A stretch of DNA of 8,290 nucleotides, taken from the NCBI GenBank assembly GCA_038323965.1, contig JBBQHM010000097.1, forward strand, positions 1 through 8,290, written 5' to 3'. Position numbers and translations under genes: made by a program. This stretch comes from JBBQHM01 sp038323965 (lineage in GTDB: Bacteria > Verrucomicrobiota > Verrucomicrobiia > Chthoniobacterales > UBA10450). A model generated the notes under the pieces. It had not been told where the DNA came from. It worked only from the letters and a program-made list of their open reading frames with translations, and did not search any database. Numbering within the stretch: position 1 is the first letter of the stretch; every line of letters begins with the position of its first letter. Below, piece by piece: positions 1 to 6,480 of this stretch.

Positions 1-65
1 CCGATCCCCCGCCCGCCGCCACACGCCGCACGAAGCGACCGTAGATCGTAGTCAACCGTTCCATT

Positions 66-105
66 TTTTGCCACCGCCACTTGCTCAAAAAGCTGGAAGG
101 CAAAA
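66..105. other. Stem-loop just past the 3' end of the DUF1003 gene
   Basis: A perfect 7-bp inverted repeat (TTTTGCC at 66-72 with GGCAAAA at 99-105) begins 9 bp beyond the stop codon of the minus-strand gene. Inside it, CCA and GC pair with GC and TGG across a short bulge, so a longer imperfect hairpin is possible. There is no T-run after the stem on the minus strand beyond the stem's own bases, so it is not a convincing intrinsic terminator. The rest of 1-113 shows no gene I can support. Confidence 0.25.
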
Positions 106-113
106 TCTAAACG

Positions 114-632
114 CTACCCTTGCGTTTTGCAGAGCTGCGCATGCAACTCACCGGTTAATGTCTCGATCCGTTCCGTTAAGCTTTTGGTCAGTTCGGTAAG
201 TTTAGTATTCTGTTCCAGTAACTCGCGTAGGGTTTCGGTTTGCGCAGCAAGGGCGATACTTCTCTCCGCGCCGGCCTGAGCGAGCGCTTCGCGATGTTGC
301 GCGTCCGCGTCCGCATGCGCTTTATCACGGTCGGCCTGCCGGGTCTGCGCGAGAAGAATAAGCGGGGCGGCGTAAGCGGCCTGCAGACTGAAAGCGAGAT
401 TGAGCAGGATGAACGGGTAGATGTCGAAATGCGTGACCCCAAAAACATTTAACAAAATCCAAATCACGACGACGAGCGTCTGCGAAACCAGGAAGATGGG
501 CGTGCCAAAGGCCCGTGCGAATGCTTCCGCCTTGAGTGCGAACCAATCGTTACCAAATACCGGTGCCAGATGACGATGTTGCAGGTGAAAACGGAAATGG
601 CTGCCTTCGGCTGCAGGGGCGTTCGTATTCAT
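114..632 (-). CDS. DUF1003 family membrane protein
   Basis: A 172-residue inner-membrane protein of the DUF1003 family. The diagnostic core is visible: an FGTPIF-like entry into a first membrane segment (about 43-64), WILLN near 58-62, then FDIYPFILLNLAFS (69-82) and AAYAAPLILLAQTRQ leading out of a second membrane segment (about 71-95). Residues about 100-165 are Ala/Glu/Gln-rich with no prolines and should form a long helix or coiled coil; this cytoplasmic tail is usual for the family. The biochemical function of DUF1003 proteins is not established. The ATG at 630-632 is preceded directly by GGAGG with no spacer, which is unusually tight. The gene stands alone on its strand, divergent from the MORN-like gene across 108 bp. 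Family assignment is firm; role unknown. Confidence 0.88.
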   Translation of the reverse strand: MNTNAPAAEGSHFRFHLQHRHLAPVFGNDWFALKAEAFARAFGTPIFLVSQTLVVVIWILLNVFGVTHFDIYPFILLNLAFSLQAAYAAPLILLAQTRQADRDKAHADADAQHREALAQAGAERSIALAAQTETLRELLEQNTKLTELTKSLTERIETLTGELHAQLCKTQG

Positions 633-637
633 CCTCC
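633..637 (-). promoter_or_regulatory. Shine-Dalgarno GGAGG abutting the DUF1003 start
   Basis: Read on the minus strand, GGAGG lies immediately before the ATG at 632-630 with zero spacing; the usual gap is 5-9 nt. It is the only strong Shine-Dalgarno core I see upstream of any gene here. No other in-frame ATG is near, so either initiation tolerates the short spacing or the match is fortuitous. Confidence 0.35.
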
Positions 638-704
638 GCTTGTATGCAATCGCCCGCTCCGCGTCGAGGACCTGCTCGCCCGGATTCGCAGCGCGACATT
701 GCTA

Positions 705-734
705 TTGCCGTAGCTTTTAAGCCTGAGTTATCCT
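705..734 (+). promoter_or_regulatory. Candidate promoter of the MORN-like gene (leaderless)
   Basis: A -35-like TTGCCG (705-710) is followed by an 18-bp spacer and a -10-like TATCCT (729-734, 4 of 6 to consensus). Transcription would start about 6-7 nt later, at or next to the GTG start codon at 741. No Shine-Dalgarno sequence lies in the 20 bases before the GTG. The -35 match is weak (3 of 6), so this is tentative. Confidence 0.3.
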
Positions 735-740
735 GCCGAC

Positions 741-1658
741 GTGATCACTTCCTGGAAAAAGTTTGCGATAAATTTTCGGACAACACTGCTCTGCTTTATT
801 CTGCTTGGCCTGGCCACGCAGAGTGCGTGGGCACGCGGCGCTTATTTGCGCACTAAAGACGGCAAGGCCCGAGTTTGGAATAATGCACCGGCCGCAGGCG
901 ATGCCGCGACATGGTCAGGCGACGCCGACGCAGACGGATATGCGACCGGACCCGGCACGCTCATCTGGTTTACGTCTACACCTTTAAGTGTGACCGGCAC
1001 GAATATACCTACGGCGAAGCGAGCCAAGCTCAGTCGTTACACCGGGAAGATGGTGCATGGGAAATTACAGGGCAAGGTCGTGGGCGTGGATGCGGATGGG
1101 ACGACCTATCATGGCACCTTCGTCGATGGGCGTAAAACCGCCGATTGGACTGCGGGCGATGCGCCGGTCGCGGAAGCGAAATCTTCCAAACGCGTCCGCA
1201 AAGAAGTTGCAGTGAAGTCACCTGCGGCCACACCTCCTCCGATTACGGCGGCGCCATCGCCAGCCTCCACACCGGAACCAATTGCGGAAAAACCGGCGAA
1301 GGAGACAACGCGGCACTCGGATGACTCGCTTCAATCCCTGACGATGCCTCCCCCTTCCCTGCGCGCGAACATTGCGCCGAGCGCTTTACCGGAGAAGTCC
1401 GAGCCGCCCGCGAAATCTTCGCCGCGTCCTCACCTGAAGATGGAGGAAGTGATTCAACTAGCCGATGCGGAAGCGCGGTCGAAAGGTTACTCGCTCAGCC
1501 AGTTTGAACGTGTCCAGGCTATATATACCGCGCCGGATGATCGATGGTCTGTATCCTACGATCAGAAATCTGCAGACGTCGGTAGTGAACCGGGAAATCA
1601 TTTTAGTATCAGCGTTGAGGATAAAACGAAGAAAGCTTCGCTGATTCCAGGAAAGTAG
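741..1658 (+). CDS. Secreted MORN-like protein with C-terminal small domain
   Basis: A 305-residue exported protein with a GTG start. Residues 1-31 form a signal peptide: basic MITSWKKF, a hydrophobic stretch about 15-27, and an Ala-Trp-Ala cleavage site before Arg32. Residues about 57-136 contain MORN-like units: WSGDADADG...GPGTLIW (58-76), YTGKMVHGKLQGKVVG (100-115) and YHGTFVDGRKTADW (123-136), each of the Y-x-G-x-x-x-x-G pattern. A disordered Pro/Ala/Ser/Lys-rich linker covers about 145-232. The C-terminal 70 residues (EEVIQLADAEARSKGY..., Trp269, GNHFSISVEDKT at 285-296) look like a compact alpha/beta domain, perhaps PepSY-like, but I cannot name it. It is convergent with the STAS gene with a 56-bp gap. 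Function unknown; a periplasmic or surface binding role is inferred only from the layout. Confidence 0.8.
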   Translation: MITSWKKFAINFRTTLLCFILLGLATQSAWARGAYLRTKDGKARVWNNAPAAGDAATWSGDADADGYATGPGTLIWFTSTPLSVTGTNIPTAKRAKLSRYTGKMVHGKLQGKVVGVDADGTTYHGTFVDGRKTADWTAGDAPVAEAKSSKRVRKEVAVKSPAATPPPITAAPSPASTPEPIAEKPAKETTRHSDDSLQSLTMPPPSLRANIAPSALPEKSEPPAKSSPRPHLKMEEVIQLADAEARSKGYSLSQFERVQAIYTAPDDRWSVSYDQKSADVGSEPGNHFSISVEDKTKKASLIPGK

Positions 1659-1714
1659 GGGAATCGCAGGACGCAGAATCACCGCTGCGGCGAGTAGAGT
1701 AGCTCGAGAGTAGA

Positions 1715-2035
1715 CTACGGTGCCGCGAGAGCGGCGTCGACGTGCTGGAAAATGAGGAAGTAGGTATCGAGTCGCGAACTTTCGAGGACTGTCGTTACAT
1801 TTTCGTTAGCGCCCGCAAGCATAAGAAGCCCGCTCTGCTGCTCGAGGCGCTGCATGGCGTCGATCAGTACCGCCAGTCCGGAACTGTCGATATAAGTGAC
1901 GCCGGCTAGATCCACGACGATGCGGTTAGGCTTTTTATCGATCATCCCGGCCAGCACATCCCGGACGCCGGGAGAGGAATGTAGATCGAAGGCGCCGGCG
2001 AGGGGCAAAACGTTCGAAGGCTGGGGTAACGACAT
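1715..2035 (-). CDS. STAS-domain anti-sigma-factor antagonist-like protein
   Basis: A single STAS domain of 106 residues, the usual size for SpoIIAA/RsbV-type proteins. Visible signatures are the first strand VLPLAGAFDLHSSPGVRDVL (9-28), the strand RIVVDLAG (38-45), and the phosphorylation loop YIDSSGLAVL (48-57), where Ser52 is the expected kinase target. In this family the unphosphorylated form binds an anti-sigma kinase and frees a sigma factor or other output; no partner kinase, phosphatase or sigma gene is in this window. The start is uncertain: in-frame ATG at 2056 or TTG at 2074 would add 7 or 13 residues that do not resemble a STAS N-terminus, and none of the three has a good ribosome-binding site. 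It lies downstream of the acidic-tail secreted protein on the same strand, at least 120 bp away, so co-transcription is possible but unproven. Confidence 0.88.
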   Translation of the reverse strand: MSLPQPSNVLPLAGAFDLHSSPGVRDVLAGMIDKKPNRIVVDLAGVTYIDSSGLAVLIDAMQRLEQQSGLLMLAGANENVTTVLESSRLDTYFLIFQHVDAALAAP

Positions 2036-2194
2036 AGGCTGGAGGCAAGATGCCATTCCCGAGCAGCGGGTCAATGCGCGATCACTAATGCATTGGAAGG
2101 CGCTGGGTTTTCACATTAGGATCACTCCATGCGACCTGCCGCCCTCTGGCGCGCGACCCGCATATTGACGGGTAGTTCAAGTGAGGGTTCCCTA

Positions 2195-2755
2195 CTACTC
2201 GTCCGCAGAGTCGTCGTCACTGTCGCTCGACTCGTCCACGGCCGTCACGGAATGAATAATCGCGTGACGATCTTCCTTCGTTGCTGCCACGGCGCTCGCG
2301 ACAGTGTTAACCTCGGCGCTGTAATAGTGTGAGCCATCCGGCGAGAAGATGAACGCCTGATAGATACATGGCGTTCCACCAGATTCGCAGGTGTACTCTG
2401 CGCCCACCGCCCTGATATCGTCAGTCATCGGAAATTCGGTCACACCGCGCTTTTCTTTCAAATTTTCCAGCTTGGCTGCCTTCGCGGTCTCGCGTGCCTG
2501 TATCGGAACGGCTTGGCGTGAAGAGGCCTCATCGTCTACTCCCCGCAAGCCTTCCCCGAAAATTACGACTGCATTTTCGCTGCGAATCGTAAGGGTCCCA
2601 TCCAGGCTAAACTTCGTCGTCCAGCCGTCCGGGACCTCGACACTAAAGGTCGGCTTCTTTTTCGGGAACTCGATGGTCTCTGCACCCGCGTGCTGAACAA
2701 GCGCCAGTGAAAATACTGAGGAAAGAAAGCCGGTGAATAGCGATTTAATTGTCAT
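2195..2755 (-). CDS. Small secreted protein with acidic C-terminal tail
   Basis: A 186-residue protein I do not recognise. Residues 1-25 are a clear signal peptide (MTIKSLF, hydrophobic core, AGA cleavage site before Glu26). The mature part opens with PTFSVEVPDGWTTK (35-48), a pattern seen in PsbP/Mog1-like folds where a strand is followed by P-x-G-W; this is a resemblance only. Cys123 and Cys130 are seven residues apart and could form a disulfide in the periplasm. The last 13 residues (about 174-186) are almost entirely Asp, Glu and Ser, an acidic low-complexity tail that could bind cations or basic surfaces. No Shine-Dalgarno sequence precedes the ATG at 2753-2755. It is divergent from the oxidoreductase gene, and the STAS gene follows on the same strand. 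Function unknown. Confidence 0.75.
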   Translation of the reverse strand: MTIKSLFTGFLSSVFSLALVQHAGAETIEFPKKKPTFSVEVPDGWTTKFSLDGTLTIRSENAVVIFGEGLRGVDDEASSRQAVPIQARETAKAAKLENLKEKRGVTEFPMTDDIRAVGAEYTCESGGTPCIYQAFIFSPDGSHYYSAEVNTVASAVAATKEDRHAIIHSVTAVDESSDSDDDSADE

Positions 2756-2784
2756 GGATTAATAGATGGCGATGAAGAATGGTC

Positions 2785-2801
2785 CTCGCCCTGTCGGCGA
2801 G
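2785..2801. repeat. 17-bp palindrome in divergent intergenic region
   Basis: CTCGCC (2785-2790) and GGCGAG (2796-2801) are perfect 6-bp inverted arms around a 5-base centre. The element lies between the divergent secreted-protein and oxidoreductase genes, about 30 bp upstream of the latter's start codon-distal promoter-like -10 by way of its -35 at 2841. It could be an operator for a dimeric regulator or a hairpin in a 5' leader. No regulator gene is nearby. Confidence 0.35.
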
Positions 2802-2840
2802 TGGTTAATGATCGGCACCCTATGCAACATTGCGAGATGC

Positions 2841-2869
2841 GAGACAAGCGATCTTTCAAAACTTATACT
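2841..2869 (+). promoter_or_regulatory. Candidate promoter of the OYE gene (leaderless)
   Basis: A -35-like GAGACA (2841-2846, 4 of 6 to TTGACA) is spaced 17 bp from a -10 TATACT (2864-2869, 5 of 6 to TATAAT). The predicted transcription start is at about 2875-2877, on the ATG at 2875. No Shine-Dalgarno sequence precedes that ATG. The promoter position also argues against the upstream in-frame TTG at 2830 being the start. Confidence 0.45.
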
Positions 2870-2874
2870 GCAAA

Positions 2875-3942
2875 ATGAAGGCAGATCTCTTTTCCTCGCT
2901 GAAATTACGCGACGTCGAGTTTCGTAACCGAATCGGCGTCTCGCCGATGTGTCAGTATTCGAGCGTCGATGGATTCGCCAACGACTGGCACCTCGTTCAC
3001 CTGGGGAGCCGCGCAGTGGGTGGTGCCGGGTTGGTCATGACGGAAGCGACTGCAGTATCGCCGGAAGGCCGGATTAGCCCTGACGATCTCGGGCTGTGGA
3101 AGGACGAACAGATCGATATGCTGGCGCGAATCTTCGCTTTCGTAGCTTCCCAAGGGGCGATCCCCGGCGTGCAACTGGCGCACGCTGGATTTAAAGCCAG
3201 CACCAGCGCTCCGTGGAAGGGTCATCACCCGCTGAGTGAAACGGAGCGGGGATGGAGTCCAATTTACGCGGCCAGCCCGGCGCCGTTTAACGAGGGTTAT
3301 CAAACGCCCCACGCCCTCGATCCGGCCGGGATAAGGGAGGTCATCGAGCAATTTACGGCGGCCGCTTCTCGCTGCGTCATTGCGGGCGCCCGCGTCATCG
3401 AGATCCACGCAGCGCATGGCTACTTGCTCCACGAATTTTTGTCTCCCCTCACGAATAAACGCGAGGATGAGTATGGTGGATCCTTTGAGAATCGCATTCG
3501 GTTCCTGTGTAAAATCGTGGAAGCCGTCCGTCGTCACTGGCCGGAACATCTTCCCCTGTTTGTGCGAATCTCGTCCACTGATTGGGTCGAAGGCGGCTGG
3601 ACGCTCGAGGATTCCATCGCCCTCGCGAAAATGCTGAAGACATTGGGAGTCGATCTCATTGACTGCTCGAGCGGCGGCGCGATTCCGAATGCGAGCATCC
3701 CGGTGAGCGCGGGCTACCAGGTCGGCTTTGCCAAAGCGATTCGCGAGCAAGCTTCCATCAACACCGCCGCCGTGGGCCTCATCACTTCGGCCACCCAGGC
3801 CGACGCGATTATCCGCGCAGGCGAGGCCGACATGGTTTTCCTCGCGCGAGAGCTATTGCGTGATCCCTACTTTCCGTTGCATGCCGCACGACTTTTAAAA
3901 CACGAAATCGAGCTGCCGCCTCAATACCGTCGGGCTTTCTAG
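2875..3942 (+). CDS. Old Yellow Enzyme family NADH:flavin oxidoreductase (YqjM-like)
   Basis: A 355-residue FMN-dependent ene-reductase of the YqjM/XenA (class III, 'thermophilic-like') subgroup, slightly longer than YqjM (about 338). These cytosolic TIM-barrel enzymes use NAD(P)H to reduce activated C=C bonds, quinones or nitro compounds. Seen here: PMCQYS with Cys26 and Tyr28 (the redox-tuning Cys of this subgroup), HLVHLGSRAVGG (39-50), the substrate-binding pair His178 and His181 in IHAAHGYLLHEFLSP, NKREDEYGGSFENR (194-207), Arg231 in FVRIS, and the FMN-phosphate region VGLITS (300-305) with ARELLRDPYF (324-333). The C-terminus PPQYRRAF (348-355) matches the subgroup's end, whose Arg reaches a neighbouring subunit. 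I chose ATG 2875, since the extra 15 residues from TTG 2830 are unlike the family and would cover the promoter. The natural substrate cannot be inferred. Confidence 0.95.
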   Translation: MKADLFSSLKLRDVEFRNRIGVSPMCQYSSVDGFANDWHLVHLGSRAVGGAGLVMTEATAVSPEGRISPDDLGLWKDEQIDMLARIFAFVASQGAIPGVQLAHAGFKASTSAPWKGHHPLSETERGWSPIYAASPAPFNEGYQTPHALDPAGIREVIEQFTAAASRCVIAGARVIEIHAAHGYLLHEFLSPLTNKREDEYGGSFENRIRFLCKIVEAVRRHWPEHLPLFVRISSTDWVEGGWTLEDSIALAKMLKTLGVDLIDCSSGGAIPNASIPVSAGYQVGFAKAIREQASINTAAVGLITSATQADAIIRAGEADMVFLARELLRDPYFPLHAARLLKHEIELPPQYRRAF

Positions 3943-3970
3943 AGCGGCGGAAATTCGTTATCAGGCCTGG

Positions 3971-3999
3971 TTGATCCACTGAGTCTTCCCTTACACAAT
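3971..3999 (+). promoter_or_regulatory. Candidate promoter of the GNAT gene (leaderless)
   Basis: A -35-like TTGATC (3971-3976, 4 of 6) is 17 bp from a -10-like CACAAT (3994-3999, 4 of 6), giving a predicted start near 4006-4008, at the ATG of the acetyltransferase. An overlapping alternative -10, TAGAAT (3999-4004), would start transcription inside the gene. An 8-bp palindrome CAGGCCTG (3962-3969) sits directly upstream. No Shine-Dalgarno sequence is seen. Confidence 0.33.
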
Positions 4000-4007
4000 A
4001 GAATGCC

Positions 4008-4508
4008 ATGATCGTTGTTGAGACAGAGCGACTACTTCTCCGGACCGTGACGGCCGACGACGCGAGTATTATCCTCGAGCTACTTAACGAGCCCGCGTTT
4101 ATCGCAAACGTCGCCGATCGCGGCGTGCGCACCCTCGCCGCCGCGGCGGATTACATCGCGGAAAAGATTGCTCCAAGTTACGAGAAACATGGCTTTGGGT
4201 TTTATATCATAGACTTAAAAGAATCCGGAGTAGCAGTAGGGATGTGCGGGTTGATTAAGCGCGACGTCCTCGATGAAGTGGACATCGGCTACTCCATCCT
4301 GGCACGCTATTGGCGACATGGTTATGCTTACGAAGCGGCTCGAGCTGTTCTTCAATACGCCCGCGAAGTCATTGGTCTCCCCCGCGTCGTGGCCATCACG
4401 TCGCATCAGAACTCCGCATCGCAGGCTTTGCTCACCAAGCTGGGTTTGCGACACGAGAAAGATATCCAGCTACCGGGCTTTGCCGCAGAGAGCATGTATT
4501 TCGCCTGA
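4008..4508 (+). CDS. GNAT family N-acetyltransferase (RimJ/RimL-like)
   Basis: A 166-residue single-domain acetyl-CoA-dependent N-acetyltransferase, full length for the RimJ/RimL-like (Acetyltransf_3) branch. Seen: the N-terminal ETERLLLR (5-12), the strand VAVGMCGLI (75-83), DIGYSILARYWRHGYAYEAA (92-111), where the RYWRHGYA loop takes the place of the pyrophosphate-binding R/Q-x-x-G-x-G/A motif, and the C-terminal HQNSASQALLTKLGLRHEK (133-151) with the Asn and Ser typical of this group. The acceptor is unknown; ribosomal proteins, amino acids and small-molecule amines are all possible in this branch. It lies 65 bp after the oxidoreductase on the same strand but has its own promoter-like sequence; a tRNA gene follows after 55 bp. 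Confidence 0.93.
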   Translation: MIVVETERLLLRTVTADDASIILELLNEPAFIANVADRGVRTLAAAADYIAEKIAPSYEKHGFGFYIIDLKESGVAVGMCGLIKRDVLDEVDIGYSILARYWRHGYAYEAARAVLQYAREVIGLPRVVAITSHQNSASQALLTKLGLRHEKDIQLPGFAAESMYFA

Positions 4509-4511
4509 GCG

Positions 4512-4526
4512 GTTTCCGCTGGAAAC
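4512..4526. other. Stem-loop after the GNAT stop codon
   Basis: GTTTCC (4512-4517) and GGAAAC (4521-4526) form a perfect 6-bp stem with a 3-base loop, starting 3 bp after the TGA stop. There is no following T-run, so this is not a standard intrinsic terminator; it may protect the mRNA 3' end or aid separation from the tRNA. Confidence 0.3.
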
Positions 4527-4563
4527 GGTGAGCTGCCAATGTAGGTTCGCCTTCCGTGAGTCT

Positions 4564-4638
4564 GCGCGATTAGCTCAGTGGTAGAGCGCTTGCTTCACAC
4601 GCAAGAAGTCGCAGGTTCGAACCCTGCATCGCGCACCA
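4564..4638 (+). tRNA. tRNA-Val (anticodon CAC)
   Basis: A complete cloverleaf reads off directly. The acceptor arm is GCGCGAT (4564-4570) with ATCGCGC (4628-4634), all 7 bp paired. The D arm is GCTC/GAGC (4573-4576, 4584-4587). The anticodon arm is CTTGC/GCAAG (4589-4593, 4601-4605) around loop TTCACAC, giving anticodon CAC at 4596-4598, which reads GUG (valine). The variable loop is 5 nt. The T arm is GCAGG/CCTGC with loop TTCGAAC. Discriminator A4635 and CCA (4636-4638) are encoded. All four stems are perfect, so it should be functional. It ends 9 bp before the convergent stop codon of the TPR gene. No direct-repeat att site is seen around it. Confidence 0.97.
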
Positions 4639-4647
4639 TTTGTTTTC

Positions 4648-6477
4648 CTATCGTGGGGCCATAACGCCGGCATCACGCAGCGGCCGGCTTGCCCGATAGT
4701 TTTCGATGTTTAACCGGAGATCCTCCATCAGCGCGGCGTTTTGCTGAAGCTTTGCGATCTGCATAGCTTCTTCGGCAGCCGCAATCGCATCCGTAAACCG
4801 TCCGCTTTGCGCGTAGGCTGCCCCCAGTCCCCGTAAGATCATTGGATTATCGCGCCCGTTGTCACTGATAACATCCTCCATCAGTTGCAGCGCCGCCGCT
4901 CCATCGAGCACTGACGGATCCGTAGCAGTCGAGAGAACCCACGCATAGTTAGCCTCCGCGTTGCGATTATGCGGAGCAATTTCGAGACTTTGACGCCAGT
5001 GCGTAACCGCTTCTCGCAGATGTCCCGTCCGAAACAGTGCCAGGGCAAGGTTGTTATGCGCATCGCTATTTGTAGGAAGAATGCGCAAAGCCTCTTCGGA
5101 ATGCCCGATCGACTCTTCGAATCTATCCTGTCGAAGAAGCAGGTCGGCAAGGTAGGCATGTGCAAAATGATTACGCGGATTAACCGTTAAAGATCGTTGC
5201 CAGAGAAACTCGGAGTCGCGCCAATAGTAACTCTGGCGCCAGGTCGCCGTGATTAACAGGAATATGACCAGAACGCCAACGGCGGCGACGGGGAGACGGA
5301 CCGCTGGCCGGGATTGCGCCAGTCGGGCTAACGACCAGACCACCATGATATTAATTCCGATCTGGGGCAGATAGGAATACCGGTCAGCGTGTGATTGTAG
5401 TCCAACCTGAACCAGTCCGATTACCGGGAGCAGCATGATTACAAACCAACACCATCCGACGAATACGAATGGAGCCCGTCGCCGACAATAAAAGGCGAAG
5501 ATTGTCATAGTGAACAGACTTACTGCCGCCAGAATAGCAGCCAGCAATGGAACACCTTCTTCGCCGAGCGGATAGAACAGTGCCAGGCCTGTCGGCCAGA
5601 ATATTTGCCGCAGATAGACAAAATAACTAAGCGCAGCATTCCCCGCCCGATCGGCTATCGGCAGGGCCTCGACCGAACTAATAGCCCCTTTCTGCGCGAG
5701 TATCGTAGCGATGCACGACATTGCTGCGAGCAGGATGAATGGAAGTTTTTCGATCACGGTACGCGTGAGTGCAATAGGACACGCTTTTCGGGAATCGGAT
5801 TTCTGAGGCGGAAACGATGTCGTCATCCAATAATCGATTAGAAGAAGTATCACCGGCACGCTCACCAGCATCGGCTTAGCCAGCAGCCCAAGCGCAAAGA
5901 ACACTACCGAAACGATATAGAGCGCAACGGTTCGCGTACGCGCGTAGGCAATGTAACTCCCAAGTGTAAGCACAAATAAAAGGCCGCTGAGAACGTCTTT
6001 TCGTTCCGCTACCCAGACGACAGATTCCACGCGTAGCGGATGAATGGCGAAAAGGATGGCGACGAAAACACTGCACCATACCGTCCTCGTTAACTTGAGT
6101 AGAAACCAGAAAAGCAAAGCTGAAGTGGTGCTATGTAGGAGGATGTTCACGAAGTGCGGACCGCTGGCGCTTAACCCGAATAACTGGCAGTCCAGCATAT
6201 GCGAAAGCGATGTTAACGGATGCCAGTTGCCGCCATGCGCATGAGTCAGGCTCCATGCGATTCCGTGAAAAGTTACGCCGGCGGTTATCTGGGGTCGTTC
6301 AAGAATGTAGCTAGGATCATCGTAGTTAATAAATGGATAAGAGATACAACGGCCAAAAAGGAGAAAGGTGAGAGCGAACAGCGCGAAGCAGATGATCAAT
6401 TCACAATATCCGGAAGAACCAAGGTCGTGACTCGAGTCCGTTTTCTCCGCTCGCTTTCTTCTGGCTGTTTTGGTCAC
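4648..6477 (-). CDS. TMTC-like membrane protein with C-terminal TPRs (downstream copy)
   Basis: A 609-residue polytopic membrane protein with the architecture of GT-C/TMTC-type glycosyltransferases, which move sugar from a lipid carrier on the outer face of the membrane. A basic N-terminus (KTARRKRAEK) precedes membrane segment 1 (about 24-44) and then NYDD (51-54), the acidic loop expected at the GT-C catalytic site. Further conserved stretches are NWHPLTSLSH (84-93), HPLRVESVVWVAERKDVLS (146-164; TMTC proteins have a similar HP...E...GR-D-L segment) and HADRYSYLPQIG (363-374). About 10-12 membrane segments end near 411. About four TPR units follow (roughly 436-469, 470-503, a degenerate one to about 540, 546-579). 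The GTG start lies one codon after the stop of the upstream paralogue, in the same frame, with no Shine-Dalgarno sequence, suggesting coupled translation. Glycosyltransferase activity is inferred; the substrate is unknown. Confidence 0.85.
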   Translation of the reverse strand: MTKTARRKRAEKTDSSHDLGSSGYCELIICFALFALTFLLFGRCISYPFINYDDPSYILERPQITAGVTFHGIAWSLTHAHGGNWHPLTSLSHMLDCQLFGLSASGPHFVNILLHSTTSALLFWFLLKLTRTVWCSVFVAILFAIHPLRVESVVWVAERKDVLSGLLFVLTLGSYIAYARTRTVALYIVSVVFFALGLLAKPMLVSVPVILLLIDYWMTTSFPPQKSDSRKACPIALTRTVIEKLPFILLAAMSCIATILAQKGAISSVEALPIADRAGNAALSYFVYLRQIFWPTGLALFYPLGEEGVPLLAAILAAVSLFTMTIFAFYCRRRAPFVFVGWCWFVIMLLPVIGLVQVGLQSHADRYSYLPQIGINIMVVWSLARLAQSRPAVRLPVAAVGVLVIFLLITATWRQSYYWRDSEFLWQRSLTVNPRNHFAHAYLADLLLRQDRFEESIGHSEEALRILPTNSDAHNNLALALFRTGHLREAVTHWRQSLEIAPHNRNAEANYAWVLSTATDPSVLDGAAALQLMEDVISDNGRDNPMILRGLGAAYAQSGRFTDAIAAAEEAMQIAKLQQNAALMEDLRLNIENYRASRPLRDAGVMAPR

Positions 6478-6480
6478 AAA

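Noticed and set aside
536..856. 106-codon plus-strand open frame spanning the 633-740 gap
   Set aside because: It overlaps the DUF1003 gene antisense and the start of the MORN-like gene in another frame, and its translation shows no family features.
2156..2173. Small inverted repeat ACCCG/CGGGT upstream of the STAS gene
   Set aside because: Five base pairs with an 8-base loop and no T-run is expected by chance in GC-rich DNA.
1896..2332. Two plus-strand open frames over the STAS/secreted-protein gap
   Set aside because: Both overlap real minus-strand genes, and their translations look like noise.
2830..2874. TTG at 2830 as the start of the OYE gene
   Set aside because: The 15 extra residues do not resemble the family N-terminus and would cover the best promoter match; ATG 2875 places the key Cys at residue 26, as in YqjM.
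2905..3750. 281-codon open frame antisense to the oxidoreductase gene
   Set aside because: It lies wholly opposite a well-supported OYE gene, has no recognisable motifs and is Arg/Asp-rich as expected from a shadow frame of GC-rich coding DNA.
4564..4638. tRNA gene as an integration site for a mobile element
   Set aside because: No integrase gene, no repeat of the tRNA 3' end and no foreign-looking cargo in the window.
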